Counted from the first letter of the stretch, positions 54,301 through 61,867 are shown. The stretch: 64,000 nt of DNA from Bin5 sp965200685 (GCA_965200685.1 OZ241379.1:2666001-2730000), one strand, 5' to 3'. The notes: generated by a model from the sequence alone, not told the origin. Numbers and translations: made by a program.

Positions 54301-54836
54301 CCCAGCACATCCCGCTTTGGGTCTCGTTGGTTCATGCGGCGATGGACAAAGGCCAGGGTGAGCAGGTCGTCAGCTGTTTTGAAGAGGACGACAGTAGGGG
54401 CGGGGAAGCGTTTGTTGATCTCCCTAGTAAAGCTGATGTACTGGCCGCGTGGATAGTGTTTGCCTTTCAGGTCTACGGCTATAAAGAGAAAGCTCTGGGC
54501 CAGGCCTTGATCAAAGCCATCAGCATCGAACAGCAGCTGTTGACCCTGGGCGATGATCTCAATTTCATCGCTCGTCACCTGAAAGATGAGCTGCGCGGAT
54601 GTGGCCTGTTGGGCAAAATTATTCTCTGACGCTGTGCCGGGATGTGGGGCGGGGAACTGCTCAATAAAGTCGGCAACGCGGCCCGTCTGTCCGTCTAAGG
54701 TGCGGTTGCTGTGGTATCCTAGCGCGGCCAGCAGCTCGCGGCTGGCATCTCTGAACTTGGCTGCCGGCATTCTCTGCAGGGCAGATGTGATGGTATAGCT
54801 AAATGTGATGGCGGCAGCGTCATTGGATGTGGTCAT
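51354..54836 (-). CDS. Eco57I-type DNA methylase / restriction-modification protein (type IIG-like)
   Basis: A 1160-residue protein from ATG 54836. SAM-binding motif I DPAVGSGAFPMG (~545) and catalytic motif IV GNPPY (~785) identify an N6-adenine methylase of the Eco57I/PglX class; a target-recognition-like region follows (~900-1100). The N-terminal ~250 residues have a DLKGKHYPRGQYISFTREINKRF segment but no clear PD-(D/E)XK, so nuclease activity is uncertain. The gene follows sbcD and sbcC in the same direction, with only a 13-nt gap to the sbcC stop (from the longer frame, an overlap). A role in phage defence or self-marking is likely; the partnership with SbcCD is inferred. Confidence 0.88.
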   Translation of the reverse strand: MTTSNDAAAITFSYTITSALQRMPAAKFRDASRELLAALGYHSNRTLDGQTGRVADFIEQFPAPHPGTASENNFAQQATSAQLIFQVTSDEIEIIAQGQQLLFDADGFDQGLAQSFLFIAVDLKGKHYPRGQYISFTREINKRFPAPTVVLFKTADDLLTLAFVHRRMNQRDPKRDVLGSVSLVREIDPTNPHRAHLDILHDLSLAERLRWMNANGKPYNFDGLLAAWLDALDTEELNRQFYRDLFAWFSRATREATFPTKEAKTLPAEEHIIRLITRLLFVWFIKEKGLIAEELFVEANVNPLLHGYDPVNGDSYYRAILQNLFFATLNTEINRRGFSQASNTTHRDPSRYRYANEIADPDNLLKLFARTPFINGGLFDCLDSYEASNQGGYRIDCFSDNLNQRKDYSIPNRLFFDDNGLLSLFNRYKFTVEENTPTEQEVALDPELLGKVFENLLAAYNPETRTTARRQTGSYYTPRPVVDFMVDEALTAALATRCQPTDGDAVFWRDRLRYLLDYADAFDDADELFEESERLGIVRAIAHLTVLDPAVGSGAFPMGVLHKLTLALRRLDQDNTRWEQVQKELAMQRADLAFDTQDRQARAAQLTEISDTFGRYRDSDFGRKLYLIQNSIFGVDIQTIATQIAKLRFFISLAIEQEPDPDADNYGIKPLPNLETRFVAANTLLALHKQQMTLVSDNVTQLQQELNTNRERYFHATTRHKKLACKEKDKQLRDDLAAELEQGGMPTADADKIAQWDPYDQNASADWFDPAYMFGVREGFDVVIGNPPYKQVRKGVHAASYFPYAEGKDRGKQNLYKLFVEQSYNLCKKHGLATLIVQSSLLCDLSSAATRQLLLDHTQLKHIIEFPERARTRAAQVFTSVTQGTCIYQFTKALPNDEPIQISVGNDAHSIAQLRFAAITKDAILALYPELRCLPHIRAGSVSILEKIAADTSIKPLGQYAASIVQGDLNLTTHSARFSRSPSPVRLLRGRHVTRFLVRYDDATEYCEEGFMTDRVNANRHDIFLISQQVMNALAPRRLNFVLTENPPTKLLWGNSVNKLLLKNQVDSRTFLALLNSKFMDWFFRITSTNNHVQGYELRQLPIPAMSDEDRKELDNLATQILAAKDAVPSADTSAQEAQIDRLVYAIYGLTAEEIALLEG

Positions 54837-54848
54837 GGTATATAATCC

Positions 54849-54862
54849 GTTACTGCAGAACT
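54849..54862. repeat. Dispersed element fragment at sbcC 3' end
   Basis: GTTACTGCAGAAC lies between the methylase start and the sbcC stop and includes the last sbcC codons (VLQ). Confidence 0.4.
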
Positions 54863-57564
54863 TCACTCACGCCATTTCTCTTCTGTATCCGAATCAGGTT
54901 CTCAGTGGCTTGCTCGAATGAGTCGTCGTGACTGATGATGAAAAGCTGTTGAAAGCCTCGTATCTCCAATATCTGTCTCGCTAGGGAGCTGCGGCGGGTA
55001 TCATCCAGATTGGTGGTCGGCTCGTCGAAAAAGGCTATGCTGATGTCGCTCATCTCTTGGAGGATGGCCAATCGGATCGCCAGGGCCGCGGCCATCTGTT
55101 CCCCGCCGGAAAGCTGGGCAAATGCCCGCTGCCGGCCATCCACTTCTAGGGTAATGCCGTAGTCTTCCTGCCAATGGAGAGTGCGGGTGTACTCCTCCAT
55201 AATTTCGCCAAAACGCTGATTGGCCGTGTAGCTGATCTGCTGGACTATGGCTTTGGTTACAAGAGGGCCGGCGTCCCGTAGCAGGGTACGCAGGAACTGT
55301 AACAACTTGTATTGCTCGGTCAGCCGCTTGTGTAGGGATTGGCTGGTATTGAGCTGCTTTTGCTTGGTCTGCAACTGCCCGATCTCTTCTTGGACCCGGG
55401 CCAGACCTTCTCGCCAATGGCTCAAGTTCGTTTCCAGTTGCACACTCTGCCTACGAATCTCCTGTTCTTGGGCCAGCGTCTTTTGGAAACGATCTTCGTC
55501 GAACGCTTGGGTACTGGCTGCCAACTCCGCTTGTGTGGTCGTGCAGATCTCTTGGGCTGCCTGGCAGGCATGTTCTGCCTCGCTGACTTCCTGTTGGCGT
55601 TGGGGGAAGGCGGCGGCGGTGTCCTGATTGCGGCGGTACAGATCGTCCGCGCCCTGAAACTCCTCCAATGTGGCAGTGAGCCGGGCTGCCTCTTCGTCTA
55701 TTGTGGCGAACGCCTCCAAGCGTGCATCCAAAGCGTTGCGTTGTGCCAGTTGCTGCGTGACCTCTTCGCGCTGCTGCTGCAGAGCCTCCTCGACTTGGGT
55801 ACGTTTGCTCGCTTGGGCCTGGGCTACGTCCCTGCGCCGGCGTGGGTCGCCCCGTGCGGTCAACGCCGTCAATGAATTTGAGTGCTGCTGTACCAGGTTC
55901 GGTGCTTCCTCTAGGGATGCGGCCAGGTTCTCGGCTTGGGCCAGCCGGGCGCGTAAGTCAGCCAGTTCTGTTTCTGCAGGCTGCACTGCATCCTGACGCG
56001 GTAAAGAACGCAATGTCTGCGCTTGCTGGTTGAGGGTTATACGGGCCTGTTCCCGTTCTGTGGCAGCCTGCTCAATCGTTTCTTGGGCTGCTTGGCACTT
56101 CTCATTCAATGCGCCCCAGGTCGCGCGCAGCCGAGCGATGAGCTGGTTCCGATGCGTTGCAGACAGAGGCTGTTCGCAAGTGGGACAGATGGCAGTTTGC
56201 ATGTCAGCTAGGCGTTGGCCTTGCTCTTTGACAGTCTCCCGTTCAGCCTGCAATTGGGCTGCTTTGGCTTGCTCAGCAGTCATCTGCTGCGTGAGGGCTT
56301 CTATCCGAACCTGTACTGGGCCCAGAGAGGCTTCGATATCTTGGGCTTGGGCCACCTTCTCGAGTAGAACGCGCAGCCGTTCTGTTGCCTTGGCCATAGC
56401 AGCTTGTTCCTGCTTGACCTGCATATTGGCAGACTGTAGCTGGTCCGCCTGCCGCTGGGCTGCCCGCAGCTCGGCTTCTAGGTTCTCTTGTTTGGCTACG
56501 GCAGCTGTCAAGGCTGCGGCTGTTGTCTCGGCTGTGGCAAGTTCAGCTAACAGCTTCTCTTGGGCGTTCTTTTTGGTTTGGGCTTGGGTCAATTGTTTGT
56601 CGATGACAGCTTGCTGTTCCTGCAATTGCCGCCGCTGGCGTAGGCGTTGGTGCAGGGACTGTTGTTGCTCAAGCGCGTGTTGGTAGATTTCGTGGCCGGC
56701 CTGGTTGGCTTCGGTACTTGTCAGGGCCTCTTGTGCTTCAGACAGGCGTACTTGGGCCGCTTCAAGTTTCTGTTTGTGCTTTTCCAACTCTTGCTGCTGG
56801 AGTTGCCATCTGCTCTGCAGGGTAAGCAGCCTTTCCTGCTGGACTTCCAGTGCCTGCTTCTCAGCTTCTGCCGTAGCGAGGGTTGCCTGGAGTGAGCAAT
56901 ATTGCTGCTCAGCATTGCTGATACGGGCGGTCAGGTCCTTGGCTTGCGCGCTTGCCGATGGCAGCCGGGTTAGTTCGCCTTTCAAGCCGCTGATGATGAC
57001 CTCCTGTTCGTTCTGTTGCTGCTCTAGTAGCCGCAGCGGGTCTCGCAGCCTTTCATAGGCCCGCGCGTATTCCGCAACCCGTAGGAGGGGATCGAAGATG
57101 CTCTTGCGTCTACTGGGGATGTCCAGAAACGCGGCTGTGAAGTTGCCTTGGGGCACGCCCACGGCATTGCTGAACAGATCGGACAAGTCTGTGTCCGCAT
57201 CAATGCCTAGGTGCTGGCGTAAAAACTGGGAAACATCGGCTTTGCCTTCACAGATTTTCAAGGAGAGTTCTGGATCGAAGACTGTGTAGGCACTGCTGCT
57301 ACCACATTGACGGACCACTTGATAGGTGCGTTCGTCCGAGCTGCTGAGAAAATCGACGGTCACTCGTGCGGACTTCTGGCCTTCGCGCACGAAATCTGCT
57401 TGGGTATAGGGCAGGTGGTCGAAGAGGGCAAAGCCTATGGCTTCAAGAATGGTCGTCTTGCCAGAGCCATTGTCGCCGACGATGGCATTTGTGCCGCTGG
57501 TAAATTCTACGCTTGTCAGTGTATAGCTCTTGACATTTTCGAGGATCAGGGAGTGAATCAGCAT
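54850..57564 (-). CDS. sbcC: SbcC/Rad50-type SMC nuclease ATPase
   Basis: This 904-residue ATPase has Walker A GDNGSGKTT (~30-38) and long coiled coils (~180-450 and ~490-720) around a zinc hook CPTC (~458-461). It ends with signature LSGGEQMAAALAIRLAI and Walker B IAFFDEPTTNLDD. Together with SbcD it makes an ATP-driven nuclease that cleaves hairpins and DNA ends. Length is shorter than E. coli SbcC (1048 aa) but normal for Rad50-like proteins. It is 62 bp downstream of sbcD. Confidence 0.92.
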   Translation of the reverse strand: MLIHSLILENVKSYTLTSVEFTSGTNAIVGDNGSGKTTILEAIGFALFDHLPYTQADFVREGQKSARVTVDFLSSSDERTYQVVRQCGSSSAYTVFDPELSLKICEGKADVSQFLRQHLGIDADTDLSDLFSNAVGVPQGNFTAAFLDIPSRRKSIFDPLLRVAEYARAYERLRDPLRLLEQQQNEQEVIISGLKGELTRLPSASAQAKDLTARISNAEQQYCSLQATLATAEAEKQALEVQQERLLTLQSRWQLQQQELEKHKQKLEAAQVRLSEAQEALTSTEANQAGHEIYQHALEQQQSLHQRLRQRRQLQEQQAVIDKQLTQAQTKKNAQEKLLAELATAETTAAALTAAVAKQENLEAELRAAQRQADQLQSANMQVKQEQAAMAKATERLRVLLEKVAQAQDIEASLGPVQVRIEALTQQMTAEQAKAAQLQAERETVKEQGQRLADMQTAICPTCEQPLSATHRNQLIARLRATWGALNEKCQAAQETIEQAATEREQARITLNQQAQTLRSLPRQDAVQPAETELADLRARLAQAENLAASLEEAPNLVQQHSNSLTALTARGDPRRRRDVAQAQASKRTQVEEALQQQREEVTQQLAQRNALDARLEAFATIDEEAARLTATLEEFQGADDLYRRNQDTAAAFPQRQQEVSEAEHACQAAQEICTTTQAELAASTQAFDEDRFQKTLAQEQEIRRQSVQLETNLSHWREGLARVQEEIGQLQTKQKQLNTSQSLHKRLTEQYKLLQFLRTLLRDAGPLVTKAIVQQISYTANQRFGEIMEEYTRTLHWQEDYGITLEVDGRQRAFAQLSGGEQMAAALAIRLAILQEMSDISIAFFDEPTTNLDDTRRSSLARQILEIRGFQQLFIISHDDSFEQATENLIRIQKRNGVSEVLQ

Positions 57565-57626
57565 TCGTATGCCTTATTGTATGCCTTCAGCATGCGCGCT
57601 GCAGGTTCTGGGCACTGGGCGTATGG

Positions 57627-58910
57627 CTATTCGGATGTTAGGGCGTCTTGCAGGCGTTGGTAGCCGCTATCCAGCTCCGCCACTACGGCTTCAGGCGATG
57701 CCCCCGTGATGGCTAACTGTTTGATAGCCAGGGCTAGTTGGCTCCATTCTGCACTATCTGCACTATTGGCGCGAAAGCGGCTGTCCCGTGCGAGCAGGTC
57801 GGCGACGATCTGCCGTTCTAACTGCTTGCGATTGAGATGCTGACCCACGGACACAGCAAAGTCAGCGGAATGGGTGGCATTGCGAACGAAGCAATGCAGC
57901 GGTTTGTAGACTTCTTGCAGCATCTGTTCAAGTGGTTCTCTGGCCAGGGCGCTAGGGTCGAAGGGCAGCACGCCGGAGAGGCGGAGTTCAACGACTGGTG
58001 CAAGCGGGGAGTGATGCTCCTGCCGCTTGCGTTCCACAAACTGCCGGCACTGGTTGAAGAGGTCTGCGGGGGTCTGGCAATGGTCTACTTGGAAGTGCAA
58101 ACGCACGAAGGGGCGGCGCTTGTTGGCATGTAAGGTTGGGCTGTGCTTTGCGGGGCGGGCTGTGTCCACATCGACTAGATAGTAGCCGCGTTGTGGCCAG
58201 GCCGCTTCGCGCAGAGAGCAGGTCTCCGGGCTGCCGGGGTTAAATATCCAGTTGTCAAATGTGTAGGGCTTGTGGATATGGCCCAGGGCCAGATAGTCCA
58301 CGTGCGGACGCAAGCGGGCTAGGTCTCTGTGGCGGAGGCCGCCAGCCTCTTCTGCAAGCACGCCCTCAACGCCGCTGTGCGCGATGAAGATCGTGTATTC
58401 AATGCCATCCTTATCCGCAGTGGCCAAGCGATCTGCCACGCGCTGGATGAGCTGTGCAGTGGCACTGCCGTAGTAACGCATCCCATAGACCCGCAGTCCG
58501 GGCTGTATGTCTATAAATGCGCCCCGTGATTTTTGATAGGGTGAGAGGATGACGGAAGAGCCATCAAGTTGCGGGTTGAGCAGGATCAGCAGTTCTCGCT
58601 CCGCCAAAAAGCGCATCCAGCCCATGGTCTCGCGGTAATAGGCCAATTCATGATTGCCCTCTACCGCGATGCAGGGAATGCCAACTCTCTGCAGCCGTTC
58701 CAAACCGATGATTGCGATGTTGAGGGTGAGGGCATCAATGGCGCGCTTTTCAAACAGGTCGCCGGCCAATATAACGAAATCTACAGATGTGTCAATAGCC
58801 GCCTGTATGATGTCCAGATAGGCACGAGTGAAGTCGTTCTGCCGCTCTTTGCTGTTGTACTGCCGATGGCCGAGATGACAATCTGCCATGTGGAGAAAGG
58901 TCGCACGCAT
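57627..58910 (-). CDS. sbcD: SbcD/Mre11-type nuclease subunit
   Basis: A 427-residue phosphoesterase-fold nuclease. Metal-binding motifs appear in order: LHMADCHLGHR, ILAGDLFEKR, VEGNHELAYY, IFIAHSGVEG and LALGHIHKPY. ATG 58910 is chosen since AGGAAAACC precedes it and homology starts there; the longer frame is antisense to the holin gene region. The C-terminal ~100 residues form the SbcC-binding/capping part. Operon with sbcC and the methylase. Confidence 0.92.
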   Translation of the reverse strand: MRATFLHMADCHLGHRQYNSKERQNDFTRAYLDIIQAAIDTSVDFVILAGDLFEKRAIDALTLNIAIIGLERLQRVGIPCIAVEGNHELAYYRETMGWMRFLAERELLILLNPQLDGSSVILSPYQKSRGAFIDIQPGLRVYGMRYYGSATAQLIQRVADRLATADKDGIEYTIFIAHSGVEGVLAEEAGGLRHRDLARLRPHVDYLALGHIHKPYTFDNWIFNPGSPETCSLREAAWPQRGYYLVDVDTARPAKHSPTLHANKRRPFVRLHFQVDHCQTPADLFNQCRQFVERKRQEHHSPLAPVVELRLSGVLPFDPSALAREPLEQMLQEVYKPLHCFVRNATHSADFAVSVGQHLNRKQLERQIVADLLARDSRFRANSADSAEWSQLALAIKQLAITGASPEAVVAELDSGYQRLQDALTSE

Positions 58911-58927
58911 TGGTTTTCCTAGTATGG

Positions 58928-59329
58928 TCAGAACGTAAGGGAGCGTTTTTCCTTGTCGTCCTTGTCGGAGATGAGAATGCTTAGGAGAAAGCTGACGAGG
59001 CTGATGATCGCTGCCCCCAAGAAAGCGGGCCAAAATCCGTCTACCCGGAAGGTGACATTGAACAGGCCGGTCAGCCGGTCTGTTAGAATGAGCATCCAAG
59101 CGTTCACGATAAATGTGAACAGGCCGAGGGTTAGGACATAGGCTGGGCAGGTGACGATTTGGACGATTGGTTTGATGACAGCATTAACAATGCCGAAAGT
59201 CAGGGCAACCACAACCAAACTGCCCACATCCACCTGTCCATTTTCGGCGAACTGAATGCCGTTGACCAGATAGGCGGCCACATACAGCGCGATAGCATTG
59301 CTGACTAGGCGGAGGAGAAATTGCTGCAC
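58928..59329 (-). CDS. Phage holin family 4-type small membrane protein
   Basis: A 133-residue protein with four hydrophobic helices and the family pattern ALTFGIVNAVIKPIVQIVTCPAYVLTLGLFTFIVNAWMLILTDRL (superfamily IV, PF04020-type). Such genes are common in bacterial chromosomes without phage, and their role is unclear. The start is GTG at 59329, where the corresponding position in the flanking repeat copy (60764-60766) is ATG. Its 5' end is part of the 33-bp direct repeat that frames the inserted array. Confidence 0.87.
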   Translation of the reverse strand: MQQFLLRLVSNAIALYVAAYLVNGIQFAENGQVDVGSLVVVALTFGIVNAVIKPIVQIVTCPAYVLTLGLFTFIVNAWMLILTDRLTGLFNVTFRVDGFWPAFLGAAIISLVSFLLSILISDKDDKEKRSLTF

Positions 59330-59340
59330 AAGAAGCTAGA
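59308..59340. repeat. 33-bp direct repeat flanking the inserted array, left
   Basis: Identical to 60745-60777 except for one base (C59329 versus T60766). It covers the first 22 bases of the holin coding region, its upstream spacer and a TAG equivalent to the GNAT stop. Confidence 0.85.
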
Positions 59341-59374
59341 GATAGTGCGGTATGTAAACGCGCATGCAAGCGCG

Positions 59375-59552
59375 GCTTACCCTTTTGATGGCCTGCTCTT
59401 TTTACAGAACGAAACGAACAGCTACGCTTTTTGTAGCTGTTACTGTATAGTAACACAACTTGGCTGGTATCTTCAAAACGCGGTACTATACAAGACGCGG
59501 CCTAAATATTCTAGAGCCAATGAAATGAAACAAAGAGAGGTGGCTAGTTATG
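59375..59552 (+). repeat. Leader/promoter repeat of the array, copy 1
   Basis: A ~175-bp segment near-identical to 59898-60073. It holds a hairpin (ACAGCTAC/GTAGCTGT, 59418-59440), a TTACTGTATAGTAA palindrome and ends at the ATG of a 17-codon leader ORF. Confidence 0.8.
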
Positions 59553-59603
59553 GCTGTAGATACAGATACGCAGTGGGCAACTAGGGAAGAGGTACAGGTG
59601 TGA
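59550..59603 (+). CDS. Leader ORF 1 (17 aa)
   Basis: MAVDTDTQWATREEVQV, behind AGAGAGG. Its TGA overlaps the GTG start of the next ORF (GTGTGA). The peptide resembles the start of the coiled-coil proteins, so the pair may once have been one frame or may be joined by translational coupling or frameshifting. Confidence 0.4.
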   Translation: MAVDTDTQWATREEVQV

Positions 59604-59872
59604 CGGCTGCCCAGGCGCAGGATAGGGAACGGATAGCGAAGTTAGAGGGCCAGCTCGGCGAGTATGATAAGCGGCTGGCTACGAAGGCAGACGTAGAGAA
59701 AGCGAAGGCAGACGTAGAGAAGGCTATAGGCTCTGTGCAGTCTGATATACGTGTGCTGCGTATATGGCTGTTCGTGGGCTTGGCGGGGCTGGCTGTACTT
59801 GAACTGGCTGTACCCAATGATATAAACCTGCTGGATGTGCTACTCCAGTTGCGGCACCTTGGCGGTGGCTAA
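59600..59872 (+). CDS. Small coiled-coil/TM protein 1 of the array
   Basis: A 90-residue protein: coiled coil (AQAQDRERIAKLEGQLGEYDKRLATKADVEKAKADVEKAIGSVQ), one TM helix (VLRIWLFVGLAGLAVLELAV) and a short tail. The layout resembles DUF1640/Bdr-like or XhlA-like proteins, which form membrane-anchored helical oligomers. GTG start overlaps the leader ORF stop. Function unknown. Confidence 0.6.
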   Translation: MTAAQAQDRERIAKLEGQLGEYDKRLATKADVEKAKADVEKAIGSVQSDIRVLRIWLFVGLAGLAVLELAVPNDINLLDVLLQLRHLGGG

Positions 59873-59897
59873 ACATCCTTGCGCTTTGTCCAGCGCT

Positions 59898-60073
59898 GCT
59901 TACCCTTTTGATGGCCTGCTCTTTTTACAGAACGAAACGAACAGCTACGCTTTTTGTAGCGGTGATTGTACAATAACACAACTTGGCTGGTATCTTCAAA
60001 ACGCGGTACTATACAAAATGCGGCCTAAATATTCTAGGGCCAATGAAATGAACAAAGAAGGGGGTTAGTTATG
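59898..60073 (+). repeat. Leader/promoter repeat of the array, copy 2
   Basis: Second copy of the 59375-59552 segment. The hairpin arm carries one change (GTAGCGGT), and the adjacent palindrome has become ATTGTACAAT, so the inverted symmetry there is kept although the bases differ. Confidence 0.8.
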
Positions 60074-60127
60074 GCCGTGGTTACGCGTGAAGACGTCCAG
60101 GCGTTGCGGGATGATATACAGGCGTGA
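60071..60127 (+). CDS. Leader ORF 2 (18 aa)
   Basis: MAVVTREDVQALRDDIQA, placed like leader ORF 1; TGA overlaps the GTG of the next ORF (GCGTGACG). Sequence is again coiled-coil-like. Confidence 0.4.
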   Translation: MAVVTREDVQALRDDIQA

Positions 60128-60348
60128 CGGTGGCACAGGCGCAGGATAGGGAACGGGTCGCGAAGCTAGAAGTCCAGATCAGCGAGTCTGATAAGCGGCT
60201 GGCTACGAAGGAAGACGTAGAGAAAGCCATAGGTGCTGTGTTGCTAGAGGTGAGCAAACTTGAAACAAAAATGTTCAGGTTGCTGCTCTCTCTAGGTGTT
60301 CCCCTACTACTGGGGATGATTGCCACTTTGTATCGGCTGTTTATGTGA
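60124..60348 (+). CDS. Small coiled-coil/TM protein 2 of the array
   Basis: A 74-residue paralog: coiled coil (AQAQDRERVAKLEVQISESDKRLATKEDVEKAIGAV) and C-terminal TM helix (FRLLLSLGVPLLLGMIATLYRLFM). Stop TGA overlaps the GTG of the next gene (GTGA), so the three ORFs from 60124 to 60727 can be translated as a coupled series. Confidence 0.6.
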   Translation: MTVAQAQDRERVAKLEVQISESDKRLATKEDVEKAIGAVLLEVSKLETKMFRLLLSLGVPLLLGMIATLYRLFM

Positions 60349-60542
60349 GGATTCGCGTGGCTGATAAGCGGCTGGCTACGAAGGAAGACGTAGAGAAAGC
60401 CATAGGCGCAGTGCGGTCTGATGTAAATTCTGTTCTGCTAGAGGTGAGCAAACTTGAAACAAAAATGTTCAGGTTGCTGCTCTCTCTAGGTGTTCCCCTA
60501 CTACTGGGGATGATTGCCACTTTGTATCGGCTGTTTATGTGA
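60345..60542 (+). CDS. Small coiled-coil/TM protein 3 of the array
   Basis: A 65-residue paralog; the last ~38 residues are identical to protein 2 and the DNA is a near-perfect tandem repeat of ~195 bp. It lacks the AQAQDRER N-terminal part. A second GTG start 4 codons in is possible. Confidence 0.55.
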   Translation: MRIRVADKRLATKEDVEKAIGAVRSDVNSVLLEVSKLETKMFRLLLSLGVPLLLGMIATLYRLFM

Positions 60543-60727
60543 GGATTCGCGTGGCTGATAAGCGGTTGGCTACGAAGGAAGACGTAGAGAAAGCCATAGG
60601 CACTGTGCGGTCTGATATTCAGTCTGTGCAATCTGATATGCGTTGGGTCAAATGGTTTCTAGGGTATGGCGTCACACTAGGGACAGGTATTTTGCTGCTG
60701 TTGCTGCGTATGGTCGGCTGGCTGTGA
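60539..60727 (+). CDS. Small coiled-coil/TM protein 4 of the array
   Basis: A 62-residue paralog with the same ADKRLATKEDVEKAIGTVRSD coiled coil but a different membrane helix (WVKWFLGYGVTLGTGILLLLLRMVGWL). The GTG start overlaps the previous stop. The family thus varies in its membrane segment while the coiled coil is kept. Confidence 0.55.
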   Translation: MRIRVADKRLATKEDVEKAIGTVRSDIQSVQSDMRWVKWFLGYGVTLGTGILLLLLRMVGWL

Positions 60728-60744
60728 GAGATGCGAAGAAACGC

Positions 60745-60777
60745 GGCGGAGGAGAAATTGCTGCATAAGAAGCTAGA
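60745..60777. repeat. 33-bp direct repeat flanking the inserted array, right
   Basis: Contains the GNAT stop TAG (60773-60775) and, 6 nt further along the minus strand, ATGCAGCAATTTCTCC, the 5' end of the holin gene without its remainder. Confidence 0.85.
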
Positions 60778-61771
60778 CTCGCAGGCGCATAGTATATAAG
60801 GTGCTCTGCACGGAGAATCCGTGAGCCAGTAGTGTGTCCGTAGCGATTCCATCCTGTGTACTCACAGACGCTCGGACCGGCCAACGAGGATATTCCCGCA
60901 GCAGGGCTAGAGCATGCAGGGTTAAGGCGCGTTCGTAGCGGGCCTGGGCCTCTGGGCGCACCCAGAGACGGATGCGGTGATTGCCTCGCCAGTACCTGGC
61001 GGTGACCTGAAACGCCCCTTCAAAGCGGCTACGAAAGTCGCGGATGGCGTAGCGGAAGACCCGTTCCCGACCGAGGAAGCGGCTCACCTGTTCAGCGATC
61101 TGTCTTTCCAGAGTCGGTTGAAAGTCGATGCGGCGGACGGCCTGCCACCATTGCACTGCAGCATTGGGCCGGCTGATGGCCAATTCATAGAGTAGATTGC
61201 CCTCCGAGGGAGAGAATGGGCCTAGATTGGGCAACGCTGGGCACTTGATGGCCTTGGGCACACATGGGGCGCGCAGTTCTCTAGTTCCCCCCATATTTTC
61301 AAAGTGAAGCCGTTCGTAAAGGCCAAGGGCGATCTGATTTTCCCCTCGTACCTGCAACACAGCCCAAGAACCCCCCATATCCCGGATGTAATCGAGTGTC
61401 CGTTCCATCAATGCTCGACTGATCCCGCGCCCGCGCCATTTGTGGGATACTGCAACATTGGCGATCTGCCAACGCCCGCTGCCGGACGTTCGCTGCACCG
61501 TCACATTGCCTACAACTTGGTTGTTCTCCACCCAGACGAACCCGTTGAAGCTGTTCTGAAATTCAGCTGTACTGCGGGATAGAAGGCGCAGCAAGCCGCT
61601 CATATACCCCAGAATCTGCAGTTCTCGCAGCGCAGCCTCCCCCTGTTCGTCCAGATCATCCGCGAAAGCATCCGCAATCAATTTGGAGACCGCGCGCAGG
61701 TCTCGCCCGATATCAAAAGGGCGGATGCCATGCTGCACATGGGCGGCTACGGAACGGGTTAAGATGGCCAT
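60773..61771 (-). CDS. GNAT-family N-acetyltransferase
   Basis: A 332-residue protein with an N-terminal GNAT domain (~15-170). The acetyl-CoA-binding motif appears as NVAVSHKWRGRGISRALMERTLDYIRDMG, and VLQVRGENQIALGLYERLHFENMG marks strands 6-7. The C-terminal half (~180-330) resembles a second, degenerate acyltransferase fold and lacks the P-loop motif. ATG 61771 preferred over TTG 61804. Substrate unknown. It follows grpE on the minus strand. Confidence 0.85.
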   Translation of the reverse strand: MAILTRSVAAHVQHGIRPFDIGRDLRAVSKLIADAFADDLDEQGEAALRELQILGYMSGLLRLLSRSTAEFQNSFNGFVWVENNQVVGNVTVQRTSGSGRWQIANVAVSHKWRGRGISRALMERTLDYIRDMGGSWAVLQVRGENQIALGLYERLHFENMGGTRELRAPCVPKAIKCPALPNLGPFSPSEGNLLYELAISRPNAAVQWWQAVRRIDFQPTLERQIAEQVSRFLGRERVFRYAIRDFRSRFEGAFQVTARYWRGNHRIRLWVRPEAQARYERALTLHALALLREYPRWPVRASVSTQDGIATDTLLAHGFSVQSTLYTMRLRV

Positions 61772-61867
61772 TGCAATACCATGATTTGCCCGCTTGCGCG
61801 CCAAGCGGGGCGTTGCACCGCACCATGATTTATAGCAGTGCTTGTGAAACCTGCTGTCTTCTATATT

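Larger units (their letters stand above)
59341..60744. mobile_element. Inserted ~1.4-kb cassette of small coiled-coil/TM genes
   Basis: The segment between the two 33-bp direct repeats. It separates the GNAT gene stop from the holin gene start, which in the right-hand repeat still lie 6 nt apart. Inside are two ~175-bp repeated leader regions and four small related ORFs on the + strand, opposite to both neighbours. No transposase is present. Confidence 0.6.

Noticed and set aside
58911..59099. 63-residue N-terminal extension of SbcD
   Set aside because: It is antisense to the holin gene, and SbcD homology plus an AGGA site begin at ATG 58910.
58928..59329. Prophage interpretation of the holin-family gene
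   Set aside because: No other phage genes are nearby, and this holin-4 family is common in chromosomes without prophages.
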